Positions 53,501 through 62,239 of a DNA stretch of 64,000 bases are shown piece after piece. The notes beneath the pieces are model-generated. The model was given only the letters and a program-made list of their open reading frames with translations. It was not told where the DNA came from and made no database searches. A program made the translations under genes and the position numbers. The stretch comes from Natronocalculus amylovorans (lineage in GTDB: Archaea; Halobacteriota; Halobacteria; Halobacteriales; Haloferacaceae): NCBI RefSeq assembly GCF_023638035.1, contig NZ_JAKRVX010000009.1:40328-104327 (forward strand). The letters are read 5' to 3'. The stretch's first letter is position 1; each line of letters opens with the position of its first letter.

Positions 53501-54298
53501 TTACTTAAAAGCGTCGTACACCCCCGTCATTGTCGTTGGCTTATATCCACGGGAGAGGAGTGTTGAAATATTCGTTCGAAACATCGACTCCGCTTCGTCG
53601 AGGTTTCGTTTCATTATCCACCGCTTTGGCTCGTCGAGTGCATCGTGTGATGCCGTTCGATACAGGTCATGAAGGTGAATGTTATACACAAGTACGTCCG
53701 GTAGCGGGGCAACCGACAGATATGATGATAGCGGCCGACCGAATAGCTTGAAGTAGCTGTGTGAGAGCGGGATCCGAATTCCCCGAAATGCCCCGAAGGG
53801 AATCTCTAACATTGACTGGGCATTTTCAGGTGTATATGGCTCTAAGGGAGCTCTCAAGTTACAATATTTCCCTGGGCGATACGACGGAAAGATGCTCGAA
53901 TCAAATGCGAACCCAAGGTCTTCGAGTATAGGGAATTCGTGGGGCTCAATATTCCCCTGCGGTGCACGATAGCCTATCGGGTCCCGATTGAAATGGTTTC
54001 GAAACGCAGTCATCCCGCACCGGACCTCCGTCTCGAAATCATAAGACTTGCTCAGGTCGTGCTGATACGAGTGCAGATGAAACTCACAATCGATAACGGA
54101 TCCAAGCCGATCGACCTTCTCGGGATACGCCTCCAGTGTCCGTCCAACGACAAAGGCGCTGAGCGGGATATCAAGTTCTCCAACCAGTTCGAGAAAGTCC
54201 TCAAGATAGTCGAAGACAAGATGGTCCAACTCCGGATCGTCGAAATACCAGTCGTTCTCCAGATCCAACGTCAAACACAGCAGTTTAGTATCAGACAT
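53501..54298 (-). CDS. Polysaccharide deacetylase family (NodB-like) protein
   Basis: A 265-residue protein from ATG 54298. The NodB-type core appears as LCLTLDLENDWYFDDPEL (Asp-rich motif 1), CEFHLHSYQHDLSKSYDF (His-x3-His-like motif 2), YRAPQGNIEPHEFPILEDLG and later LVYNIHLHDLYR. The deacetylase would remove N-acetyl groups from amino sugars on the glycan using a metal. It lies four bases before the stop of the next gene upstream (54303) and so is in the same operon. The metal-ligand positions look intact. Confidence 0.8.
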   Translation of the reverse strand: MSDTKLLCLTLDLENDWYFDDPELDHLVFDYLEDFLELVGELDIPLSAFVVGRTLEAYPEKVDRLGSVIDCEFHLHSYQHDLSKSYDFETEVRCGMTAFRNHFNRDPIGYRAPQGNIEPHEFPILEDLGFAFDSSIFPSYRPGKYCNLRAPLEPYTPENAQSMLEIPFGAFRGIRIPLSHSYFKLFGRPLSSYLSVAPLPDVLVYNIHLHDLYRTASHDALDEPKRWIMKRNLDEAESMFRTNISTLLSRGYKPTTMTGVYDAFK

Positions 54299-54302
54299 AT
54301 AT

Positions 54303-55514
54303 TCACCGACCTTTATATACACCGAGTGAGTTCCAGAGATCCTGAACCAGCGGTTTGGGATCGTCTATGCTAAAGAAATCAAAGTGTGGATACCTCACAG
54401 ATGACCAGCCTACCTCTTTTATTGCATCGGAAAATTTTGGTCGATCGGTCAATGCTAAATTCTCACGCAAGACCGTATCTATGTATCGGAGCTCATTACT
54501 CAGATGATGCGTTTTGATACCCGTCTTGTAGTCCGGGTTGACGACGACTGACTGACCACCTGAGAGAAGCCAGAAATAGTACGGATAATCAATCCCTGCT
54601 CGAACATCCATTGTGAGAGACCCCCAGAACCGAGGATTAACTTCGGTGAGACGATAGTCACCGCTATCTTCGTTACCAATAAATTGTACAGAACACGGTC
54701 CATGCCAATTGAGTTCCTTGAGCAGTGAATTGGTTAATTCTTCGAGTTTCGGAAGTTCAACCGGCTCTCGGTAGGCACTAAACCCACCACCGTACGATTG
54801 GCCACGAAGTTGGCGTTTAATACTTGTCGCAATTGGCTCACCATGATCACAAATCGCTCTCACTGAAAATTCAGCTCCGCGAATGAATTCTTGAACGACT
54901 GGATCGTGGCCCATCTCGGCCTGTATCGCCTCAACGTCCGGTTCTGTCCCTGCCGGAATCTGTTTTACTGGCTGTACCTTTCGGCAGACAGTTGATGGTA
55001 CTGATTCGACATATTCGTTCGTGAGAACCGTATACCGAGTTTTGATTATTACGTCACGATCCCAGTCTTCTACTTCACTCAGTATCTGTGTATCGGGTGT
55101 TGGTACACCAGCTTCATTGGCAGCTTTGACGAGGAGAACACGATCTTGCACTTGTCGAAGAATATCAAATGATGGTGCGAGCGTATCTACGTGATCGCTA
55201 AACTCAGATCGATATTTGGATAATACGTAACTATCTTCCTCTTTGATCGGTGTGATCGTGCGTACGTCCGGTCGCTCGGCAAGACTTAAAAAAGAATTTT
55301 TGAATTCCGTTAAATGTACACTTGGAGAGGGAGTATGGATCGCCTCGTCACAATAACGTGAACAAAGTGATGGAGCTCGTCCCCACTCCATAGAGTCAGT
55401 GGCTACGATCGTATGTATCCCTCGACGACCAAATGAACGGACCAGTTGAACGCAATGAGGATATTTATTCGCTGGAATTACCACTGACTCTCCGCTCCAA
55501 TTACTTCCAGTCAT
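54303..55514 (-). CDS. ATP-grasp ligase (copy 2)
   Basis: A 403-residue ATP-grasp protein. The N-terminal VVIPANKYPHCVQLVRSFGR resembles the biotin-carboxylase-like fold, DVIIKTRYTVLTNE begins the ATP-grasp core, and GPCSVQFIGNEDSGDYRLTE then VNPRFWGS contains the metal-binding Glu/Asn. It is only distantly similar to copy 1. It probably activates a carboxylate for amide bond formation, with the deacetylase providing a free amine. The ATG at 55514 is preceded by a 114-base gap, where a new promoter may lie. Confidence 0.84.
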   Translation of the reverse strand: MTGSNWSGESVVIPANKYPHCVQLVRSFGRRGIHTIVATDSMEWGRAPSLCSRYCDEAIHTPSPSVHLTEFKNSFLSLAERPDVRTITPIKEEDSYVLSKYRSEFSDHVDTLAPSFDILRQVQDRVLLVKAANEAGVPTPDTQILSEVEDWDRDVIIKTRYTVLTNEYVESVPSTVCRKVQPVKQIPAGTEPDVEAIQAEMGHDPVVQEFIRGAEFSVRAICDHGEPIATSIKRQLRGQSYGGGFSAYREPVELPKLEELTNSLLKELNWHGPCSVQFIGNEDSGDYRLTEVNPRFWGSLTMDVRAGIDYPYYFWLLSGGQSVVVNPDYKTGIKTHHLSNELRYIDTVLRENLALTDRPKFSDAIKEVGWSSVRYPHFDFFSIDDPKPLVQDLWNSLGVYKGR

Positions 55515-55628
55515 ACGTAAGCCAACCTATCGCTATATGCCTATTTAAAAATTAGTGTGGAATACTGGTTAATTATTTTAAATTAGGAAGTCAGCTGGGT
55601 GCAACCCATTAGTGCGTTTGCCAACAAC

Positions 55629-56627
55629 TCACCTCAAGCGATAGGCTCGTTTCGCGATTGTCATGGGCAAGCTATTCGATTCGATCCGGTAATACGTCTC
55701 GAGTTTGCCACCGAACTTTCGTTTGTATTGAACGATATTTCGGTTATTTGCGGTGGAAAAATCATATTTATTTATTGATTCTTTTGAAGGATCTTCGAAG
55801 ATATCCGTAATCACGTTCCAGTGGAGCAAGCTGTTTACGTTGTGGTCTAACTGTTCCTGTCGCGTCCCCCCTTTCCAAAAGTATGCAGTGTCGTTTGAAT
55901 ATAAAACGATTATACCGCTGAGGAACTCGCCATCAGCAGACTCGGCGACGTAAACCGCTGCATGATCGCCGAGTGCCTCTATCAGATCAAACATAAATTC
56001 TGGAGAGAGGTCGAATGTTTTGTCTTGCTCATCGTATCGGTCTTTTGTGGCTTCATAAATGTCGAGTGCACCCGCCTGACCTCGCCTCTTGATCCGAACA
56101 TCATCTGCTTCTCCATCCCTGATCTCTCGACGGAGGCTCCTGCTAAACGAGTTCAAAACCTCTTCCTTCGTGGACGATCCGAGATCAAGTTGGTATGTGT
56201 ACAGTGACTCAACGTTGAATCCTGCCCACTTGTATGGTCTCGGATCACGAAACTCTGTCTCACAGGATATCCAAAACAGCGTGGACATTGTGTCGGCGTC
56301 AACGGTTTCGATAACTTGTTCGGCAAATTTGCTATTTATTTTTTCACGTTTGCTCCGTTTTGGGCTTGCCGGCATTAGTATTGGGCCCAGTCTCCTGATT
56401 CCTAGCCCTAATGGTGGGGAAAGTACAATTTTCCCGATCGGCACATCTTTAATAAATATCGGAAGCAGTGCAACCGGCCGCTGGCCGTTGAATCCGGCAA
56501 ACAACCGCATCTCCGCATCCGTATGCGTATCAATAACTTCGAGTGCTTCTGCCGTGTGAAACGGACTGTACTTCTGATTTTGGAGCGCTCTCTCCCAATC
56601 TGTAAGTTGAATTTGTTCTAATCGCAT
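55629..56627 (-). CDS. FemAB/GNAT-like transferase (copy 2)
   Basis: A 332-residue protein homologous to that at 38250-39242. Shared blocks are SPFHTAEALEVIDTHTDAEM near the N-terminus and the C-terminal YDFSTANNRNIVQYKRKFGG. FemAB-type GNAT proteins attach amino acids to sugars or peptides in bacterial walls. The ATG at 56627 has an unusually strong purine-rich Shine-Dalgarno-like sequence (GGAGGAG) 8-14 nt upstream, which supports the start. It is preceded by a 58-residue coupled gene. Confidence 0.77.
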   Translation of the reverse strand: MRLEQIQLTDWERALQNQKYSPFHTAEALEVIDTHTDAEMRLFAGFNGQRPVALLPIFIKDVPIGKIVLSPPLGLGIRRLGPILMPASPKRSKREKINSKFAEQVIETVDADTMSTLFWISCETEFRDPRPYKWAGFNVESLYTYQLDLGSSTKEEVLNSFSRSLRREIRDGEADDVRIKRRGQAGALDIYEATKDRYDEQDKTFDLSPEFMFDLIEALGDHAAVYVAESADGEFLSGIIVLYSNDTAYFWKGGTRQEQLDHNVNSLLHWNVITDIFEDPSKESINKYDFSTANNRNIVQYKRKFGGKLETYYRIESNSLPMTIAKRAYRLR

Positions 56628-56629
56628 AA

Positions 56630-56806
56630 TCACAGCTCCTCCGCATTTCTGCTTCCACAAAGGTAGATATCAAAATCGGATCCGTCGGAAAGACCTGCTA
56701 CCGAAAACGAGGTTTTATGTGAAGATAATAATGTCCAGAAATCAGCACCTGAGAGTTCGGCTGAAACAATCATACACCGTTTACGATTTATGATGGCCTC
56801 ACTCAT
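56630..56806 (-). CDS. Very small protein (58 residues) coupled to GT2 and FemAB genes
   Basis: A frame of 58 residues from ATG 56806, overlapping the glycosyltransferase stop by eight bases and ending two bases before the next ATG. Sequence: MSEAIINRKRCMIVSAELSG at the start, then a neutral region with two Cys (positions 11 and about 51) and no membrane helix. A GGAGGAG element inside its 3' end precedes the FemAB start, so it may serve to couple translation. It could be real, or a leader peptide, or a remnant. Confidence 0.45.
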   Translation of the reverse strand: MSEAIINRKRCMIVSAELSGADFWTLLSSHKTSFSVAGLSDGSDFDIYLCGSRNAEEL

Positions 56807-57875
56807 GAATTTGTACCTCGTAATCTTTGTTCACCTGCATGTCGAATAACATCGCGAACAATAAAAACAGGCTCCCGATGAGAAAGAGCATCATGCTTAG
56901 CGACGCCCGCACAAACAGCGCCCCATTGAGCAGGAACTTTACGTAGACCGACCAGAGACCGCCGACCATCCCCAACGCCATCGTACTGACACCAAAAATA
57001 TAAAAAAAGGCGAGCGGGTGGAAGTCCATCACGAGATACTTCACCTTTAGCCGCCACAGGTAGTTCCGCAACAACATTCCTGATACCTTTCGAATGTAAG
57101 TCGGGTATCGAATACTCGACGCCTCTTCGCCATAAATCGCGGGCATCGCCACGTCGGCGACCCGCAAATTCCTCGCGTTCAGTTTGACGAGAAGGTCATT
57201 ACAGTAGCCGTAGTACTCATACATGTTCTCTATGTCGGCGTTCTCCAGTGCATAGTGCGTTATCGCCGTGTACCCATTTTGAGGGTCCATCGTCTTCCAG
57301 TAGCCGCTGGCAATCTTCGTCAGGAAAGTGAGAATCGAATTTCCCAAGAAACGGAAGTTCGACATTCCCTCCCGATACTCCCTGTACAGGAGCCGATTTC
57401 CCTTCGCGTAGTCGGCCGCATCCTCAACGAGTGGATCAAGCAATTTTACCATCTGATTGGGATCCATCTGACCGTCGCCATCCATAGTTACAGTGATATC
57501 CAGTTCGTCTTTCAGTGCCGCAAGGTAGCCTGTTTTAATCGCGCCACCGGCACCCATATTTTCGCGGTGCTGGATCGGAACGACGCGACCGATCGGTGAA
57601 TGAATCCGTGCACGATCGGTAAGTAGATCTCCGACGCCACCATCGGCTCGTACAGATTGTAGCGCCCGCTCACGGCCTATTTGTCCACCACCTTCAGTTT
57701 CGATCGCATCTTCGTGTGCGGCGTGTTGTATCTCTTCCCATGTGCCGTCTGTGGAACAGTCGTCGATCGCATAGATCCAATCGACGTAATCTGGCATCGT
57801 CCAAATGACGTCGCTGATAAGCCCCTCTTCGTTGTAGGCAGGTACGACGACGCCGATCGTGTGCTCTCGATACAT
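56799..57875 (-). CDS. GT2 family glycosyltransferase, dolichyl-phosphate-sugar synthase type
   Basis: About 358 residues from ATG 57875. The GT-A core shows GVVVPAYNEEGLISDVIWTM, the YAIDDCSTDGTWEEI segment, and the metal-binding DxD-type stretch TVTMDGDGQMDPNQ. Two C-terminal helices (FYIFGVSTMALGMVGGLWSV and LSMMLFLIGSLFLLFAMLFD) anchor it in the membrane. It charges dolichyl phosphate with a sugar, as AglJ or DPM1 do. It overlaps the dehydrogenase gene upstream, apart from the alternative TTG. This is the likely initiating lipid-linked step. Confidence 0.87.
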   Translation of the reverse strand: MYREHTIGVVVPAYNEEGLISDVIWTMPDYVDWIYAIDDCSTDGTWEEIQHAAHEDAIETEGGGQIGRERALQSVRADGGVGDLLTDRARIHSPIGRVVPIQHRENMGAGGAIKTGYLAALKDELDITVTMDGDGQMDPNQMVKLLDPLVEDAADYAKGNRLLYREYREGMSNFRFLGNSILTFLTKIASGYWKTMDPQNGYTAITHYALENADIENMYEYYGYCNDLLVKLNARNLRVADVAMPAIYGEEASSIRYPTYIRKVSGMLLRNYLWRLKVKYLVMDFHPLAFFYIFGVSTMALGMVGGLWSVYVKFLLNGALFVRASLSMMLFLIGSLFLLFAMLFDMQVNKDYEVQIHE

Positions 57876-57877
57876 TT

Positions 57878-59215
57878 TCAAATTCTCCGATATTCGAGCG
57901 TCGAGTTTTCGTAGCGCTCGGGGGTAAGCACGCCCATCACATCAATCAAAATCGGGTTATCTGTCATCTCGGTGGCGGCCATAGTGAAGTCGATGTTTCG
58001 GAATTCGTCGTGCGGTGTCGCGAAAAGGATCGCGTCGACTGCATCGAATATCAGTTCTCGTTGGACGTCAATATCGAACATCTTCGTTGCCAAATCTTCG
58101 TCGACGTGGGGATCATATCCGACGACATTAACGCCGTACTCCTGAAGCGTCTGGATCGTTCCATCGACAGCTGACGTTCGTATATCGCCGACATTCGGTT
58201 TGTATGCCAATCCAAGGACGAGCACAACAGATTCACGGAGTACGTTTCCGCACTCATTGAGCGCCTTGAGCGTCTCCTTGCCGACGTGCTTCGGCATGTA
58301 CTCGTTGATTTCTCGGCCTTGCTGGATGAGTTTCGGTGAGAATCCGTTCCGTTCGGACTCATAGATGATGTAGAATGGATCGACCGGGATGCAGTGACCA
58401 CCAACCAATCCTGGCCGATAATCGTGGAAGTTCCACTTCGTCCCAGCCGCCTCCAACACCGCATGCGTATCGAGATCGAGATTGTTACAGGTGATCGCAA
58501 GTTCGTTTACTAGTGCGATGTTCAGATCCCGCTGGATGTTTTCGATGCATTTTGCGGCTTCTGCAACCTCAATATCCGGTGCCTTGTGGATGCCAGCATC
58601 GACAACCGATTCGTACAGCTCCGTAAGATCCTCGAGCACGTCGTCATCCTGGCCGCTGACGATCTTCACCACATTTCGAAAGCCGTTTTCATCGTCGCCA
58701 GGTACGAGTCGCTCCGGCGAATATCCAAGGTAGAAATCGTCACCGGAGATGAGTCCGGAGGTCCCTTCGATTGCCGGAGCGAGAATTTCGCGCGTCGCAC
58801 CGGGATAAACCGTGGACTCAAGCACGACTGTCGTCCCAGGAGTAATGTTTCGACCGATCGTCTCACCAGCACTTTCCACATACGTCAAATTCGGATTTTT
58901 CAAATCGTCGATCGGGGTCGGTACGGTGACAATGACGTATCTCGAGCGCTCGATCGCCATTTCGTCGGCGGTAAACTGGACCTCACTCGTTTTGACCCGA
59001 CGACCACCCACATCTCCTGTCGGGTCGACTCCACTGCGTAGCTGATCGATCTTTTTGTTGTCGATGTCAAACCCAACGACATCGTAGCCCGCGCGATCGA
59101 ATTCGACGGCTATCGGTAACCCAACGTATCCGAGACCAACGACGCAAATATCGCTCGGTGGCAGTCGTACTCTCCTCTTCGATTTTTCCGTGGTGTAGTC
59201 TGCATTAGTATCCAT
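57878..59215 (-). CDS. Nucleotide-sugar (UDP-) dehydrogenase
   Basis: A 445-residue enzyme. The N-terminal NAD site is VVGLGYVGLPIAVEFDRAGY, followed by ESTVYPGATREILAPAIEG, the NIQRDLNIALVNELAITC dimer helix, and the catalytic Cys at about 275 in VGGHCIPVDPFYI. It oxidises a UDP-sugar (UDP-GlcNAc, UDP-GalNAc or UDP-glucose) to a uronic acid; the branch with this GHCIPVDPFY motif is WbpO/TviB-like. It is the first gene of the long minus-strand run. The AT-rich upstream region (59260-59300) likely holds the promoter. Confidence 0.87.
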   Translation of the reverse strand: MDTNADYTTEKSKRRVRLPPSDICVVGLGYVGLPIAVEFDRAGYDVVGFDIDNKKIDQLRSGVDPTGDVGGRRVKTSEVQFTADEMAIERSRYVIVTVPTPIDDLKNPNLTYVESAGETIGRNITPGTTVVLESTVYPGATREILAPAIEGTSGLISGDDFYLGYSPERLVPGDDENGFRNVVKIVSGQDDDVLEDLTELYESVVDAGIHKAPDIEVAEAAKCIENIQRDLNIALVNELAITCNNLDLDTHAVLEAAGTKWNFHDYRPGLVGGHCIPVDPFYIIYESERNGFSPKLIQQGREINEYMPKHVGKETLKALNECGNVLRESVVLVLGLAYKPNVGDIRTSAVDGTIQTLQEYGVNVVGYDPHVDEDLATKMFDIDVQRELIFDAVDAILFATPHDEFRNIDFTMAATEMTDNPILIDVMGVLTPERYENSTLEYRRI

Positions 59216-59503
59216 TTATTTACCCCTGCGGTGTCCTGTTTGTCAGTCGCTCTCTCGGTGTACCGGGCGCCTGTATATACCACCATATCCGGATACGGAC
59301 AGATATATATTTACAATTTCATTTAAATTGGTTTTTCACATGAACAGAATATACAAAGTACTTGTCACCGACTGCTGAAATTTTCTAGAGTGCACAAATT
59401 GAACCGGAACTCACGTCGTGGAATCTCGTAAGGCCACGTCGACAGACTCAACGATGAAAGTAAGAGCTGATGGTGATATTGATAATCCTGTTCTGAAACG
59501 GTA

Positions 59504-60583
59504 TCACTCCGACGTGTCATCATCGGTTACGTCGATCCAGAAGTGGAGCGATCGGTAGGCATTTTCTCGCGTCGGATCATCGGGTGGGTCGTCAGTATAC
59601 AGTAGATACGTTACGCGAAGGTCCTCTCCGACCAGCGTTGAGGCCACCTCGTGTTCCGCTTGCCACGTCTCACCGTCTTCAAGTGTCGTTTCCAATGTCG
59701 TCACTCGCTCTTGTTCGGTCACACGAACTTCATTATCTTCCAAAAATTCTACCTGATGGACTTCAACGATCACTGTGTACTCAGTCGTCTCGTGCTCTTG
59801 GTTCTCGATACCGACGACGATGGATTCGGATTCGCCAGCGACGAGTTCCTGCGGATACCCGTCGGCCACCAGCTCACCCTCTGAATCCTCTGTCAACAGA
59901 TATATTTCCGAGAACTGCTCTCCATCTGGCGGTACAGCCACAGCATACGCTACGCTTCCGACTGCCAATAGCACGCTGATCGCGAGTATCGCGTTCAACG
60001 CACCGTCGAACCGTGAGTCGGTGTCAAATATTGACGCACGTCCCCGGGAAATCCACTCACGATACGGTACGACAAACCGTTCCTCCTCGGGGAGCGACCA
60101 ACGTCGAAAAGACGCGATCGCAGCTGTGAGTATCGTGAATCCCGCCACGGTAAGTACGACCGCAACGAGACGGATCCCCCAAGGAGTGAAACTTAACAGA
60201 AGGCCGATCAAAAAAATGACTGCTATACTGGTCCCAAAAGAAAGTGCAGCGCGCTCGATACCATCGATTCCGGTTCGTAGCCGGAAGGCACCAGGCAGGA
60301 TATTACTACCATTTTTGTCTTTTCCGTTGCTTCCATTGCTTCCGTCGCCTTCTTCGTCGATCGATGTACCGGCCTCAGGAAAAAGTGCGGCGATTAACGC
60401 ATATCCAGGGAGAAACAATACGAACGGGACTCCCAAAAATATCCGTATTGGGGTCAGGTTGATAACAGGGAGAAACACTGCTGCAACCGCAGAGACTGTA
60501 AGTACAACGACGGCCGCGAGATCCGGAGGAAACTGACGTATCTCGCGTGGGACGAGCATTCTAAAGAACTCGTTTGAAGCCAT
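59504..60583 (-). CDS. DUF1616 membrane protein
   Basis: A 359-residue protein from ATG 60583. The N-terminal half has four helices (for example LAAVVVLTVSAVAAVFLPVI and PFVLFLPGYALIAALFPEAG), and the second half is an exported beta-rich domain (VVGIENQEHETTEYTVIVEV). The P-G-Y-A-L-x-A-L-F-P segment and the beta domain are signatures of DUF1616, which is frequent in archaeal surface-glycan loci and lacks a known function. A Gly/Asn/Lys-rich loop (DGSNGSNGKDKNGSNILPGA) in the first loop is unusual. It is separated from the dehydrogenase by 288 bases on the same strand. Confidence 0.83.
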   Translation of the reverse strand: MASNEFFRMLVPREIRQFPPDLAAVVVLTVSAVAAVFLPVINLTPIRIFLGVPFVLFLPGYALIAALFPEAGTSIDEEGDGSNGSNGKDKNGSNILPGAFRLRTGIDGIERAALSFGTSIAVIFLIGLLLSFTPWGIRLVAVVLTVAGFTILTAAIASFRRWSLPEEERFVVPYREWISRGRASIFDTDSRFDGALNAILAISVLLAVGSVAYAVAVPPDGEQFSEIYLLTEDSEGELVADGYPQELVAGESESIVVGIENQEHETTEYTVIVEVHQVEFLEDNEVRVTEQERVTTLETTLEDGETWQAEHEVASTLVGEDLRVTYLLYTDDPPDDPTRENAYRSLHFWIDVTDDDTSE

Positions 60584-62014
60584 TGTCAGATACAATCTCT
60601 CAGAGGACAAAAACGGGTTTATTTAGTTCTGTCATTTTATTTTTGTTAGAAATGGTTGTCGTATACAGCATCTCTAATAGGATACCTCCTCCGATCAAAA
60701 ATGCTGATTTTAATCGCAAACGGATAAATAATGTAAAATAATATATAATTTAGATTGTTCAAGCAGTAATACGTACTTGATTTTTATAATATATGTTGTA
60801 ATTATAACTGTTAGTATTAGAAACGGTGGGCCGACATGGCTACTTCAAGAGTTATTAGAATGAAGTGGTAACCAACAAACAAGATCAAGAAATCGTCTTT
60901 TGTCTCGGTGGTCGGTGTGTGAACGTCAAATTTAATTAGAAAGATTGTTCATTAGGTATAACTGGTAATAGTAATTTAATGATAACGGTTCATCTGCTAA
61001 TGTGAATTTGACATCATGTACAATAGCTACGCAGCCAAACGCTACAGGTGGGATTATGCTAATTGAACCATAGACGAGATCGAGGTCGTCATGGAAACAT
61101 GACAGATTGAAACCATTTTGAGTCCGCGTCAACTGTGTTTGCTCGTTGAATGGTGATGACAAATTGCCTGGAGAGCAATTACAAACATAATTTTGTAATT
61201 GTTATTTTTCTAACTTTCACATTTGTGGTTAAATATAATTTTTACATAATTATACTATTCTATAGGATTTAGATCCGCCAAATACGATTGACAGTTTTAT
61301 GAAATTCTTATCATCCAAAAATTTGTAATATTATGGTAACTAAGCTAAAATATACTACAATATTATGTACTTAGCTATATTTATGTATTTTTGATCCAAA
61401 TAAAATAACGTATCTTAGAGCTATATTTATGATTTTAATCAGGCATATCAGCTAACAGTCTATTTAGTTATCATGTATTGAAGCGAGAGAACCTGCCAGG
61501 GTGGATAAACAATGTATGAAGACAAAGTCTATTCGAGTGACATCCTTCCCATATTAACGACGTCACATGACGCGCGGCATCTTGCTGGCCAATCAAAACA
61601 CAGATAGTCTGATGATGGGGCTTCCAGTGCTTCAGTTGGGATATTTGGTGGTTTACGATACAATTTGATCTTACAGATCGGAGCCTCCACCTCGGTAATC
61701 AAACAGGTATACCGAAGGCTGTGCCGTTCAAAAATCGAAGATTTCTGGCATTACGAAAGACTTCGTTTTTCAAACGAACTGGGTTGTGCATTCCAATCTT
61801 TCCAGTGTGACTGGTCCTTCACGTACGCTTAGCGTTCCTTCATCCGGTATTTCGCCAGTTGTGTCCCAGATTGGGTCTGCTGTCCAGAGTGCGGTGTCGT
61901 GTGATTACCAACTGCCGTTTGATGCACTGCCTGTTTAATTATAAATGAGTCGTGTTCTGAATAGTTTATTATTAAACTAAAACGGCTATGGGTCTACGCA
62001 AATATTGCATTAGT
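60584..62014. other. AT-rich gene desert with a possible coding remnant
   Basis: About 1.4 kb with no intact gene, among the AT-richest parts of the window (60650-61480). Around 61770-61904 on the minus strand a 44-codon open frame lacking a start codon gives protein-like sequence (DTALWTADPIWDTTGEIPDE then GTLSVREGPVTLERLECTTQ), which suggests the tail of a decayed gene. A 76-codon minus frame at 60932-61162 has no recognisable domain. No cdc6/orc gene or repeated ORB-like element was seen, so an origin is not supported. Confidence 0.45.
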
Positions 62015-62191
62015 ATGTCGAAAAGAGCGTCTGAATCCGAACCGCGTTTCTGGGATTGTGGATACGACAATACTACACCAACATCGTATGAGTGTCTCTC
62101 TTGTGGCGAAATACTGGTTTCAGATACACCAGAGAGTTCGTGTCAAAGCTGTGGCTCTGATCTCCGCAACCGATCGATGCCGATCGAATAG
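62015..62191 (+). CDS. Rubrerythrin-like zinc-ribbon protein
   Basis: A 58-residue protein from ATG 62015. Two Cys pairs, YECLSCGE and SCQSCGSD, form a four-Cys zinc ribbon as in rubredoxin-like domains. The C-terminus RNRSMPIE is typical of the haloarchaeal rubrerythrin-like short proteins. It could bind iron or zinc; the partner is unknown. The upstream frame starting at 61988 is less likely because of its non-acidic extension. Confidence 0.75.
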   Translation: MSKRASESEPRFWDCGYDNTTPTSYECLSCGEILVSDTPESSCQSCGSDLRNRSMPIE

Positions 62192-62239
62192 TACGGCTCC
62201 TTTTTATGTCATCGGTTTTACTGAGAGCAACGTGAGCTG

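Noticed and set aside
60932..61162. 76-codon minus-strand frame in the AT-rich desert
   Set aside because: No recognisable domain, no promoter, and surrounded by non-coding AT-rich DNA.
60584..61480. Possible replication origin in the AT-rich desert
   Set aside because: No orc1/cdc6 gene nearby and no repeated ORB-like sequence was seen.
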